A stretch of 49,917 nt of DNA from Clostridium arbusti SL206. GTDB lineage: Bacteria > Bacillota > Clostridia > Clostridiales > Clostridiaceae. This document shows, piece after piece, positions 34,108-43,222 of this stretch. The stretch spans positions 1-49,917 of the forward strand of contig NZ_BAEV01000015.1 of NCBI RefSeq assembly GCF_000246895.1, read 5' to 3'. The first letter of the stretch is position 1. The number at the start of each line of letters is the position of its first letter. Under the pieces are notes generated by a model. It did no database searches. It saw only the letters and a list, made by a program, of their open reading frames with translations, and was not told where the DNA came from. The position numbers were made by a program, and so were the translations under genes.

Positions 34108-35700
34108 CTAACAATATACCTCTAAAATCTTCTTTTCCTTTTCATGAACTTTAACAATTACTTCCTCTGTCTTCCCTGATACTCCCTTAACTTTTCTAAA
34201 GTCAAATATTAAGAGGTACCCATCCTCTAATCCATATTGCTCTAAATATTGGCCCAGTTGTACAAGTCCTTTTTCATGATACTTATCTCCCCGCCATATT
34301 TTAAGTTCCAGTATATATATCCTTTTTTCATAGGTTATAATTATATCAAACCTTTTTTCTTCTCCACCCTTTACTTCCTTAAAGGCAAAGCCTGTGCCAT
34401 TTATTATGGGACTTAAAAAAGCAAGAAATAGTAATCTCCCATCCTCTTCTAAAAAAGCTTCTCTTTTTTCTGAGTGCTCATGCTTCATAAATTCCTGAAA
34501 TTTTAATAATATCTTTATTACATTTAAGCTGCCATCTTTTTCTATAAAGTTTAATCTATAGTTGTAATTTGACATTTCAGCGTATTTATTTTTCCTTATG
34601 ACCTTCATCATCATATGATTATAAAGGAGCTGTTCATAAATTTTGTTGTTTATTTTACAATTGCCATTTTGTTCTTTTAGAATACCATATATGGTCCCCA
34701 GATTTACTATTTCATCTGTCTTTATATAAGTTATACTTTCCCCTTCTAAAATTATTCTGCTGACAAAATCATATAATTCTTTATTATTTTCAATATTTTT
34801 AATCAGGCTTTGAAAGTTTGTGTTGTCTTCCTTTAGAAGTTCTTTTACAGCAAAATCTAAATATTCATTTTCCCAAATTTTATCATTCTTATCCATAATC
34901 TTTTCATCTATTATCTTACACAATTTACTTACAAAGAATGGATATCCTGAAGTATAAAAATAAAGTCTATCTGAGAAATATTCCCTATCCAATTTTACAT
35001 TCTTATCTTTTATATAATCCTCAAGCATAGTTCCTATTTCTTCTTTTGAAAAACTCATATCCACATCAAAATCTGAAGCTATATTCCAAGGACTGTTATA
35101 TTTATGTTCCTCATCTGGTCTCATCTTTAACTTCAAAGTCTTTACATCGTGTACTCCTGCTAATATTACGCTGTGAAAGGTTTTATCTTTTCCTGAATTT
35201 CTAAGCAAATACTTATTTCTGAGCATTCCTAAGAAACTTAAAAAAAGCTGATTGTTACTGCTTTTATCCACTTCATCTATCATCAGTATTACTTTTTTAT
35301 TGACTTTCATAATAAATTTTGTGACAGCTTTTGATAAATCATTAAAGGTATTAACTTTGCTCTTTTGGTCTTCCAAAAAATCAGCTAAATCTTCATGCTG
35401 TAAAAACAAGCTATCAGCTAATATCTGTAAAAATTCTTTTACAAATCTCTGTTCTTCTTCAAAAATCAAATCCCCAACACCTTCAAAACTTGTAGATATA
35501 GTTAGGTATTCACTATTTTTGTCAAGTCTTCTCTCTAACATATACAAAGTAGTGGTCTTTCCATACTGTCTTGGTCTGTTTATTATAAAATACTCCTCAT
35601 CTTCTATGAGTTTCATTATATTCTTCAATTTCTCCGATATATCTATCATATAATGTTTTTCTGGTATACATGTACCTGTAACATTAAATCTCTTGCCCAT
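34108..35700 (-). CDS. AAA-ATPase with C-terminal PD-(D/E)XK nuclease domain
   Basis: 530 residues. The N-terminal AAA-like domain has Walker A (RPRQYGKTTTLYML, near residue 42) and Walker B (KVILMIDEVDKSSNN). A helical middle follows. The last 110 residues carry a nuclease fold: FDIIITYEKRIYILELKIWR, where D and ExK are the metal-binding core, then HEKGLVQLGQYLEQYGLEDG. This architecture is widespread in clostridia and Bacteroidetes, often in many copies, and is suspected to act on foreign or mobile DNA, but its function is not firmly established. The start follows GGGGTGA. It is monocistronic, within a region of broken genes. Confidence 0.88.
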   Translation of the reverse strand: MGKRFNVTGTCIPEKHYMIDISEKLKNIMKLIEDEEYFIINRPRQYGKTTTLYMLERRLDKNSEYLTISTSFEGVGDLIFEEEQRFVKEFLQILADSLFLQHEDLADFLEDQKSKVNTFNDLSKAVTKFIMKVNKKVILMIDEVDKSSNNQLFLSFLGMLRNKYLLRNSGKDKTFHSVILAGVHDVKTLKLKMRPDEEHKYNSPWNIASDFDVDMSFSKEEIGTMLEDYIKDKNVKLDREYFSDRLYFYTSGYPFFVSKLCKIIDEKIMDKNDKIWENEYLDFAVKELLKEDNTNFQSLIKNIENNKELYDFVSRIILEGESITYIKTDEIVNLGTIYGILKEQNGNCKINNKIYEQLLYNHMMMKVIRKNKYAEMSNYNYRLNFIEKDGSLNVIKILLKFQEFMKHEHSEKREAFLEEDGRLLFLAFLSPIINGTGFAFKEVKGGEEKRFDIIITYEKRIYILELKIWRGDKYHEKGLVQLGQYLEQYGLEDGYLLIFDFRKVKGVSGKTEEVIVKVHEKEKKILEVYC

Positions 35701-35955
35701 TATTTTTTCACCCCGCTTATTGTATATATTTTACCACATTATATAAACCTTTAAACAGAAAAAAAGCTGCAAGATATGCAGGATTTATTTTACTTACCAC
35801 TTAAAATATTCTTCATCCTGTGAACTTTTTAATTAACTTGTTAACCCTATATATGGCATCCCTATTACTTTTTAATTATAAAACAATCTTTAGTCCACAT
35901 CTAATTACTCTTGCTCCATAACATAAAAAAAGTTATAAGTTAATATAGATAAAGT

Positions 35956-36341
35956 TTAGTTATTTGTTATCCACTCAGACTTTAAAATTCCGTACTCATA
36001 GGTATCTGCCCATAAGGGTTCTCCATTAATATCTTTCTTAAAATATATATTTTTGAGAAGAGTTCCTTCATATTTCATTCCTGATTTTTGCAATACTCTA
36101 CCTGATGCTTGATTTTTACTTCTGTGAAATGCCTGCACTCTATTGAGATGACCCTGACTAAATGCATATTCAATAACAGCTTTTAAAGCTTCAACTGTAT
36201 ACTCATTTCCCCATAATTTTCCTGAACTTCACGACTACTTATCCAGTTTTTAAATACGCTTTTAGTATCTGTTATTTCAAATTTACGGAGAATTAACCTT
36301 TTTGTTTCTATAGTTTGTGTTCCCATATGATTAAATAACAT
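35956..36341 (-). pseudogene. GNAT acetyltransferase with internal deletion
   Basis: The 5' part encodes TIETKRLILRKFEITDTKSV, a RimJ/RimL-like start. After VQENYG the frame breaks, and the remaining sequence in another frame reads NEYTVEALKAVIEYAFSQGH, NRVQAFHRSKNQASGRVLQK and SGMKYEGTLLKN, the C-terminal end of the same family. The central 60 or so residues, including the acetyl-CoA-binding strand, are missing. It is a clear deletion plus frameshift. The 60-residue frame 35956-36138 is the intact tail only. Confidence 0.8.
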
Positions 36342-36454
36342 TACAGAGTACCTCGCATTTTTATAATAATAGATCTAATTTTCATTTTGCTGGCTATTTT
36401 AATCTTTTTAAAATAGCCATATTGTAGTACCTTTTATTTCTCCCAAGTATTTAA

Positions 36455-37195
36455 CTAACCTAATATCTTATCAATAGCATATAAATTTTTAATTATACTA
36501 TAATTTCTATAGGCAAATTTATTGTATATATACAATCTCCAATCTCTGCATAGTACAAAAGATTTAATACCTAGTTTTATTGCGCCCTCACAATTTCTTA
36601 TGCTGTCATCAATAAATATAGATTCTTCAGCTGAAACATCTAATTCTTCAAGGGCTGCTTTATACATTAATTCATCAGGTTTAGTTACACCCTTTATTGA
36701 AGATACAACAAAAGATGAGAAATAATCTCTTAGATTAGCATTTATAAATACATTCTCCAATGATGGCCACGCATCTGACACCACTGCCAACTTATATTTT
36801 TTACTTAGTTTAGGTATAAGCTCAATGACATCTTTGAAAAATGCATATTTATTATAATTATATACTAAATCTCTGGTAATAGATTTTACATCTTCCTCTT
36901 TTAACTTTAATTGTGGCAAGCACTTTGAAAATATATTATAATATTGAAAAAAATGTGTGTATTCTTCCTCTTCATTTACAATTAAATTCTGCTTACTGAT
37001 GTATTCACCTGCTTTACTAAGTGCTTCTCTCTTTTGTAAAGGTGATATGGAATCGAACTTTTTTCTATCTACATAATTGAAAAAATTAGGGGTTATAAAC
37101 CAACTACCCGTAACCGGCTCATTTAATACTCTTCCAGAATCTATTAGAATAGCTTTAATTCTTTTATTATTAAATGCTAACGATTTTTTTGACAT
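36455..37195 (-). CDS. HAD-like hydrolase
   Basis: A 246-residue HAD-superfamily protein. Motif I is ILIDSGRVLN, with the nucleophile aspartate but glycine in place of the second aspartate of DxD. Motif II is in AVVSDAWPS, motif III includes KPDELMYKAALEEL, and motif IV is ESIFIDDSIRNCEGA. Loss of the second aspartate, the general acid/base in phosphatases, is reminiscent of dehalogenase-type members, so the reaction is uncertain. A cap domain of about 90 residues lies after motif I. GAAGGGAAG precedes the ATG. It is monocistronic. Confidence 0.82.
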   Translation of the reverse strand: MSKKSLAFNNKRIKAILIDSGRVLNEPVTGSWFITPNFFNYVDRKKFDSISPLQKREALSKAGEYISKQNLIVNEEEEYTHFFQYYNIFSKCLPQLKLKEEDVKSITRDLVYNYNKYAFFKDVIELIPKLSKKYKLAVVSDAWPSLENVFINANLRDYFSSFVVSSIKGVTKPDELMYKAALEELDVSAEESIFIDDSIRNCEGAIKLGIKSFVLCRDWRLYIYNKFAYRNYSIIKNLYAIDKILG

Positions 37196-37639
37196 AGAAC
37201 TTCCCTTCTTTATTCAAATAATTTATTTTTAAATTTTTCTATTCTTATTTTTATTGAGAAATATATAACTGAATTGAACATATATTTACTATTATTCTAA
37301 AACTTTCTCACATATCTCCAATAGAGGTAAATTAACAAGTTATTATCTCTATATCAAAAAAACGTTCTTGAAATTCTACAAGTGCTTCAATCTGTTGTCT
37401 ATTATATTTATTAGAATTTCTTGCCACTACCATTTTATCTTGATTATCATCTATCAACCAACAATTAGAATACTATATAAATATATCCATTATTGTTGTA
37501 TATTAAATTTGTTCTGGTATTTCCCCAATATAAAGCTAAAACTCTATATACTTAAATTTCTCAGTATATAGAGTTTTATATTTTAATTATCCATATTCAA
37601 ACTCATACATATCATGATTTATATTTCAAGACTTTTTAA

Positions 37640-37820
37640 CCTGACTAACTTGGCGTAAGTCTACCACGCACTCTGTGAAAGTGATTCACACCAAATTAAA
37701 ATTTGGGTTCTCTACTTTTCTTCAAGGGGGAGTTTAACGCCAAGTAAGCCATGCATTTGCAGTTCTAAAATTCAGATGGGGTAAAAGAATCCCCACCTGA
37801 ATTAAGAACTTGCTTCAATT
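37640..37820. repeat. R2 repeat copy C
   Basis: It runs from CCTGACTAACTTGGCG to TTGCTTCAATT, 181 bp, with one unit of the hairpin-1 loop (no tandem duplication). It sits immediately downstream of the flavin oxidoreductase stop codon, in the same orientation as copy A. Between 37196 and 37640 I see an AT-rich stretch, a hairpin (ACTCTATATACT..AGTATATAGAGT, 37541-37575) and a short 3'-type frame on the minus strand (DKMVVARNSNKYNRQQIEAL) without a start. Confidence 0.88.
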
Positions 37821-37835
37821 ACTATAAAATTTTCA

Positions 37836-38807
37836 TTATTTTTTTGCAGGACATTTAGTATGATCTGTGAACCAAAAACATTTTTTACACCCAAAACACT
37901 TGTTTACAGGTTTACTATTTATAACATGATTTGCAAATTCATAATCTGCAAGCATTCCTCTTCCTATACTCACTAAATCTACATAGTCATTTTCGATTAA
38001 GAATCGTACCTTCTCTTCAGTTCTAATCTCATTAACAGCTATGACAGGTATATTAACTACCTCTTTTATCCTGCATGCACTGTAAGTTATAAAGCTACAC
38101 TGAAAATCTTCTGGAACATCACCCTTTGGAGGATTCATACCAAAAGAAATATTAAGTAAATCAATACCAGCTGATTCAAATGCTTTGGCAGCTTTTATAC
38201 CGTCTTTGCTCTGTGGAAGATATTCTCCCATACGCAGACTGATAATAAATCTATCTCCAGTATCCCTCCTAATCTCAGGTAAAATTTCTGTTAATATACG
38301 TGCCCTGTTTTCAATAGGACCTCCATATAAATCCTCTCGCTTGTTGTACTTTCCATCAAGAAATTTACAAAGTGTAAATCCATGGGCAAAATGATATTCT
38401 ACCCCATCAAAGCCTATATCATAAGCTATTTTGGCTGCCCTTTTCATATCCTGCTGCATTGAATAAATCTGCTCACTGGAAAGTATATTGATATCCATAT
38501 CTCCACATGACAATTGTATCATCACAACTGCACCATATTTATGACAGTTACTTACTATCTGACTCAAAACGTCTTTATTATCCTCTGTCCATAAATTTGT
38601 CCCCTGTACTGCACCAGACACATTGGTTGCCTGTACTATAATCAGCCCAGCCCCTCCTTTTGCACATTCTGTATAATGTTCAATATGCTGCTTTCCATAA
38701 TAAGAACCATTATCTCCATGAAAAGAAAATGTTACCATTGGTGGCATAACTATTCTATTTTTAATATAGTGGTCGCGTATGATTATTTCATCCGATATTT
38801 TTGTCAT
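37836..38807 (-). CDS. NADH:flavin oxidoreductase (Old Yellow Enzyme family)
   Basis: A 323-residue FMN-dependent TIM-barrel reductase. The N-terminal FMN site (NRIVMPPMVT), a GVEYHFAHGFTLCKFLDGKY segment in place of the usual HxxH, the EDLYGGPIENRARI stretch and the C-terminal SIGRGMLADYE are characteristic. The C-terminus is NKCFGCKKCFWFTDHTKCP, a four-cysteine cluster that resembles the [4Fe-4S] ligands of the 2,4-dienoyl-CoA reductase/TMADH branch. The protein stops there, without the FAD/NAD domains of that branch. In EYHFAH the first histidine of HxxH is replaced by Tyr. GGGGGGA precedes the ATG. The substrate is unknown. Confidence 0.88.
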   Translation of the reverse strand: MTKISDEIIIRDHYIKNRIVMPPMVTFSFHGDNGSYYGKQHIEHYTECAKGGAGLIIVQATNVSGAVQGTNLWTEDNKDVLSQIVSNCHKYGAVVMIQLSCGDMDINILSSEQIYSMQQDMKRAAKIAYDIGFDGVEYHFAHGFTLCKFLDGKYNKREDLYGGPIENRARILTEILPEIRRDTGDRFIISLRMGEYLPQSKDGIKAAKAFESAGIDLLNISFGMNPPKGDVPEDFQCSFITYSACRIKEVVNIPVIAVNEIRTEEKVRFLIENDYVDLVSIGRGMLADYEFANHVINSKPVNKCFGCKKCFWFTDHTKCPAKK

Positions 38808-39347
38808 ATATCATGTCCCCCCTTGTATTCTTTACTAACAAATTTATACTTAATATAATAAGTATATCAGTAGGGTATAAGAATACAAGTACGCACATTT
38901 TAGTGCCTTAATATATGAGCATAATAGATGACTTTGCTAGTTGGACTAACTTCGATTACTCCAATCTTGATTGTACCCGTAGCAGCACATCTAGCAAAGC
39001 CACTAGAAAGAAGTCTAGTCAATAAAATTATTATAACTAAAGCTTTTATATTCATTTTACTTTGATATAATAGAATTATAAGAAATATTCAGTAATGCCA
39101 ACTGGAAATACTAGAGGCTATTGATTTTGTTAAAGCAAAATCAATAGCCTCTTTTGCTTAAGGCACATTCAAAAAAATAATTAATGACAGCAGATGTTAT
39201 ATTACCAATCCATGAAATATCTTTAACAAAAATGGAGGTGTAATTGTTTAATTATTACAATGCTATCATATATGAATACTTTAAGTAATTTTGTTATATA
39301 GGATGTTTAGTTACTGAATAATATTAAATAGTTAGGGGGAAAAGTAT
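38808..39347. other. Intergenic region with gene scrap, terminator and R1 end
   Basis: A plus-strand frame at 38928-39065 (MTLLVGLTSITPILIVPVAA, 45 residues, two spans) has no ribosome binding site and looks like a transporter scrap. A strong hairpin terminator follows it at 39113-39157. At 39162, GGCACATTCAAAAAAATAA resembles one end of the R1 element. The last 130 bp are the leader of the M20 peptidase. Confidence 0.45.
39113..39157 (+). terminator. Intrinsic terminator without an intact upstream gene
   Basis: AGAGGCTATTGATTTTG pairs perfectly with CAAAATCAATAGCCTCT around TTAAAG, followed by TTTGCTT. The only plus-strand frame upstream is the 45-residue scrap at 38928. Confidence 0.75.
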
Positions 39348-40802
39348 ATGTCTATTGAATTAAATGATAGTGAAAGAGAATTATTAAAGAAAGTAGAAGT
39401 CTGGCTTAAGGAACATAAGGAAGAACTAGTACAAGATATTGAAGCATGGGTTCGTATACCAAGTGTAAGTATATCAGATGAAAATACTAAAGGTGCACCT
39501 TTTGGAAAAGAATGTGCAAAGGTATTAGAACTTGCACTTAAACGTAGCAATGAATTTGGATTTAATACTAATAATCATGAGGGGTATGCAGGTTCTGTTA
39601 TTTATGGTGATTATGAAAACAGTATTGGACTTATAGGTCATTTAGATGTAGTACCTGAAGGGGATAATTGGATTTATTCTCCCTATGAACCTGTTAGAAA
39701 TGGAGAGTTTTTAATAGGAAGAGGAGTTTCTGATAATAAAGGTGCTTCTGTGGCTGCTTTGTATATTGCTAGAATATTTAAAGATCTAAATATTCCCATT
39801 GAGCATGGTATACATATTATCTATGGGTGTGCAGAAGAAACTGGTATGGCTGATTTGGCATATTATGTGCAGCATAAACAAGTTCCATTGGTCTCCCTAG
39901 TTTTAGATGGTAATTTCCCGGTATGCCATGGACAGAAAGGCGGATTTAATGGCAGATTATTTATACCAACCGGAAAACATCTCCTTAGTCTAAAAGGAGG
40001 AACAGCAAAAAATAATGTACCTGATTATGCAGAAGTTCTTCTTAAAAACATTTCATTGCCAGAGGTTTTGTCATCTTTGGATAAAGATTCAAAGAATATT
40101 TCAGATTATGTAAGAGCTGAGGAGCAATCTGATGGTATTTTAGTATATGCTAAAGGACGTTCAGGACATGCAGCTAGCCCTAAAGGTTCTCTTAATGCAA
40201 TTTGGATTTTAGCTACTGCACTTAAAGAAAGTGGTTTATTTAAAGACAAAGATCAGAAAGCAGTGGATTTTCTATCTTCATTTTTATCAGATTATAATGG
40301 AGTGGGAGCAGGTATTGGATTTGAGGATGAAGTATCTGGTAAACTTACACTAAATGGTGGAATTATAAGATCCTTTGAAAATGGATTAGAGTTATTTATT
40401 GATATTAGATATCCTATTACATCAAATGAAGAAGATATAAAGCAGGCACTTAAGCTGAAAATTGAACCTTATGGGGTACGTATATTAGATGTTAGAAACA
40501 GAAAGCCTTATTTCATTGAAAAAGATGATGCTAAGGTAAAGGTATTGACAGATACTTATAATAGTTTACGTGAAGAACATAAAGAACCTTATGTTATGGG
40601 CGGAGGAACTTATTCCAGGGTATTACCGGAAGGCATTACTTTTGGACCTGGTTTTCCAGATATTAAAAAGCAAGGTATAGATTTTCTGCCAGATGGTCAC
40701 GGAGGTGCACATGGACCAGATGAAGCATTACATATACCTTCATTGTTAGAGGCAATAAAAATTTATGTACTTTCAATAGTCAGGTTAGATAAATTGATAT
40801 AA
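39348..40802 (+). CDS. M20-family dipeptidase (PepV/Sapep-like)
   Basis: A 484-residue cytoplasmic zinc metallopeptidase of the PepV type. The metal ligands and catalytic residues are visible: HLDVVPEGDNW (zinc His plus catalytic Asp), GRGVSDNKGAS (bridging Asp), CAEETGMAD (catalytic Glu and Glu ligand), the lid-domain residues around RSGHAASPKGS, and the C-terminal histidine in GGAHGPDEALH. It cleaves dipeptides with broad specificity. TTAGGGGGA precedes the ATG. It is monocistronic, with a terminator right after the stop. Confidence 0.93.
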   Translation: MSIELNDSERELLKKVEVWLKEHKEELVQDIEAWVRIPSVSISDENTKGAPFGKECAKVLELALKRSNEFGFNTNNHEGYAGSVIYGDYENSIGLIGHLDVVPEGDNWIYSPYEPVRNGEFLIGRGVSDNKGASVAALYIARIFKDLNIPIEHGIHIIYGCAEETGMADLAYYVQHKQVPLVSLVLDGNFPVCHGQKGGFNGRLFIPTGKHLLSLKGGTAKNNVPDYAEVLLKNISLPEVLSSLDKDSKNISDYVRAEEQSDGILVYAKGRSGHAASPKGSLNAIWILATALKESGLFKDKDQKAVDFLSSFLSDYNGVGAGIGFEDEVSGKLTLNGGIIRSFENGLELFIDIRYPITSNEEDIKQALKLKIEPYGVRILDVRNRKPYFIEKDDAKVKVLTDTYNSLREEHKEPYVMGGGTYSRVLPEGITFGPGFPDIKKQGIDFLPDGHGGAHGPDEALHIPSLLEAIKIYVLSIVRLDKLI

Positions 40803-40806
40803 AGCC

Positions 40807-40849
40807 AAAAAGCATTTAATCTTTTTTACGTTAGATTAAGTGCTTTTTT
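40807..40849 (+). terminator. Terminator of the M20 peptidase gene
   Basis: AAAAAGCATTTAATCT pairs with AGATTAAGTGCTTTTTT, with the T run at the end. Confidence 0.88.
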
Positions 40850-40901
40850 CTTGTATCCAGTTAAAAACTATTGATATTTTATATAATAATATTCAAGTTG
40901 T

Positions 40902-40937
40902 AAAATACCATGTTATTTAAGAACACTATGGTATTTT
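40902..40937 (-). terminator. Terminator of the corA-like gene
   Basis: AAAATACCAT pairs with ATGGTATTTT in the gap between the convergent M20 and CorA genes. Confidence 0.7.
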
Positions 40938-40969
40938 GTCATCCTAATTTTTATTTATATTACCAGTAA

Positions 40970-41944
40970 TCAAAACCACTTTTTCCTATTTATTACCATA
41001 GATAGAGCAATCACACTTGTAGGAAGCATAATCATTCCGAAAACGATCCAAAAGGAATTTTTATAATCATTCATTGGAATTCCTGCAACATTCATTGAAA
41101 ACAATCCTCCCACTAATGTCATGGGTAAAATCACAACCTGAATAATTGTAAAAATGGTCATTAAATTGTTACTTCTATTATTTGTAAGTGAAGTAAATGT
41201 TGAATCTATTGACTCAATAACTTCTTTATCATTCTCCAGCATATCCCATATCTTTTCAGCTTTATCTGTAATATCATCAAAGTAAACATCCATATTTTCC
41301 GGAAGGTACTTTACAATAACCTTTTCTAAAGTAAGAATTACCGGCCTTACAGGTTTAACTATTCTTCTGAAATTAATTATTTGCATTTTAGTTATAGATA
41401 TGTTCTTGAGCATCGCCTTTGAAGTATTTTTAAAGATGTCATTATTGATTTTATTGAGCAATATTCCAATTTTATCAAGCATAGGCATGCAATAATCAAA
41501 TGCCCTCTTGATGATTTCATACAAAAGTAATGCTGATCCCTCGCTCATATATTCAATTTTAGCTTCATCCTGTGAGTCACAAAGTCTGGATAATGTCATG
41601 AGAGGTTTCAATTCTCCCTCATGAATTGTAATTAAATAGTTTGCTCCTATGAACATATCTATTTCAGCTGGCTCAATTGTTTCCAGCTGTTTTTTATATC
41701 TTGGCATATGCATAACAATAAAACAATAATCATCATAATCATCAATTTTTGATCTTTGATGCTCTGTCATACAGTCTTCAAGCAGTAATTCATGAAAATC
41801 AAATTTTTCTTTCAGCATATCCATATGAGCATTAGTGGGTTTCTCGATATCAATCCAAGTTAGATTTTTATACTTAATTTCTCGTATCGTTGAAGCAGTT
41901 AATTTCACATTACTAATTTTTTTAGCTTCATATTTTTTAAACAT
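40970..41944 (-). CDS. CorA-family divalent metal transporter
   Basis: A 324-residue pentameric metal channel. The long cytoplasmic funnel domain (residues 1-250) is followed by two C-terminal spans (MTIFTIIQVVILPMTLVGGL and FWIVFGMIMLPTSVIALSMV). The loop that normally holds the GMN selectivity signature reads LFSMNVAGIPMND, so the glycine is serine. The C-terminus ends INRKKWF, in keeping with a basic cytoplasmic tail. Magnesium or cobalt uptake is the family function, but the GMN change leaves the ion uncertain. GAGGGGTGA precedes the ATG. No M-box riboswitch is visible in the leader. Confidence 0.9.
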   Translation of the reverse strand: MFKKYEAKKISNVKLTASTIREIKYKNLTWIDIEKPTNAHMDMLKEKFDFHELLLEDCMTEHQRSKIDDYDDYCFIVMHMPRYKKQLETIEPAEIDMFIGANYLITIHEGELKPLMTLSRLCDSQDEAKIEYMSEGSALLLYEIIKRAFDYCMPMLDKIGILLNKINNDIFKNTSKAMLKNISITKMQIINFRRIVKPVRPVILTLEKVIVKYLPENMDVYFDDITDKAEKIWDMLENDKEVIESIDSTFTSLTNNRSNNLMTIFTIIQVVILPMTLVGGLFSMNVAGIPMNDYKNSFWIVFGMIMLPTSVIALSMVINRKKWF

Positions 41945-42134
41945 ATATTATATTCACCCCTCAAGTTATAGAATTTTACAATCTACAAGTACATAACAAA
42001 ATTCTATAAGGAACATATTAACTATTATCTATTTTATTTATGTAAAAAATTCTCTAAAGTTTATATTTATCGAATCCATATCTATCATCTACTCTACAAA
42101 TTTTGTATCCTAATCTTTTTCCTCTAAATCAATA

Positions 42135-42323
42135 TTAGTACTCTACTGGTGAAACAACAGGTCTTCCATCTTTATCTAACAATACCGTTAGTCCACCAGC
42201 ATAACCATCAGCAGTAAATAAGTAATTTATTCCTGTTTCTGTATCTACAATTATTTTAAAACTGGATGCCAATCCCTGTTTATATATAACTTTAAATCTT
42301 TTATTTTCATCATTTTTAAACAT
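42135..42323 (-). CDS. DUF6440 family small protein
   Basis: 62 residues. The segment KIIVDTETGINYLFTADGYA and GGLTVLLDKDGRPVV match the DUF6440 pattern of a conserved small beta-rich protein found in many Firmicutes. It has no signal peptide or membrane span. GGAGG precedes the ATG. The function is unknown. Confidence 0.85.
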   Translation of the reverse strand: MFKNDENKRFKVIYKQGLASSFKIIVDTETGINYLFTADGYAGGLTVLLDKDGRPVVSPVEY

Positions 42324-42459
42324 TCTTTATCCTCCTATATTTTTATTACTTTATAATAATATTTTATAATTCTTACTTAATTTCTATAGAAATTATACCA
42401 TATAAACCATTATTGAAGAGTAAATTCATTCTATAAACACCACATTAGTCAATAACTAC

Positions 42460-42512
42460 AAAAAATCAAACCACCAATTAGTTATATATTATATATAAAC
42501 TAATTGGTGGTT
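42460..42512 (-). terminator. Terminator within R3 copy 1
   Basis: AACCACCAATTAG pairs with CTAATTGGTGGTT and is followed on the minus strand by TTTGATTTTTTG. It is duplicated at 47181-47233, where it lies 620 bp downstream of an intact GNAT gene. Confidence 0.78.
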
Positions 42513-42686
42513 AAGCAACACCTAATTCATTTGAATCTTCTGATATTATTTGAATATTCATCACCCTTTTTTGATTTTTATATGCTCCTCGCATTATAAA
42601 ATCTGCTATTTTTATTGATTAAATTTTTATTGGACACATATGATTTAATAATTAACATCCATATAAATTATATTTATATGGCTTGT

Positions 42687-42766
42687 GAACTGCTCCGACA
42701 TATAGAAGTAAGAAGTTTCTACTTCCGAGAGTTCGTAATTGAGACTCTTTATAGGCTTGAAATCCC
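42687..42766 (-). ncRNA. Structured RNA candidate in R3 copy 1
   Basis: On the minus strand GGGATTTCAAGCC precedes a long imperfect hairpin: GAACT-CTC-GGAAGTA pairs with TACTTC-GAG-AGTTC around a short loop. It is the best-conserved part of a 600-bp non-coding block. The layout resembles the right end of IS200/IS605 elements, whose hairpin and adjacent sequence form the guide-type RNA of TnpB. No TnpB gene is present. An alternative is an independent small RNA ending at the terminator at 42460. Confidence 0.4.
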
Positions 42767-43175
42767 ATTACAAAAGGATACTGTACTATAATCATCTGTA
42801 CATAAGCCTTGAATTAAATATAATTTTTAAGATAAAAGCCACTAAATTTTATGTCTCAATAAAACCTAGCCTCTAGTATCTCTAGTCAGCTAATTACATT
42901 TCACATCAATCCCATATTCTCAATCTTTTAAACTGTACTAACATTATTATATAGTCATACTTTAAATCAAATACTTAATATCTGTATTCTGTATCTTCTA
43001 TATCCTAATGCCTTTAAACATTTTTCTTAATCCTTTTATGAATTAGGGTTGCTAGAAGAAGTTTTTTTATATCTTCTTCATGCTTTTATTATAATGTAAA
43101 CGTTTATATTTGTCAATTCTTTTTATATTTATTTAGGAAAATATTTTTCATAGAATATGAATGTCATATTGCTAT

Positions 43176-43222
43176 TTATAATTTGCATCTTTTAATTTGG
43201 CTTTGATTAAAGATATATCCAT
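43176..43222 (-). pseudogene. GNAT gene relic in R3 copy 1
   Basis: The frame opens MDISLIKAKLKDAN, the start of the intact GNAT at 48328 (MGISLIKAKLKDAE), and closes after 16 residues. The sequence further downstream matches the last codons of the intact gene. An internal deletion of about 383 bp, not a multiple of three, joins the two ends. Confidence 0.82.
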
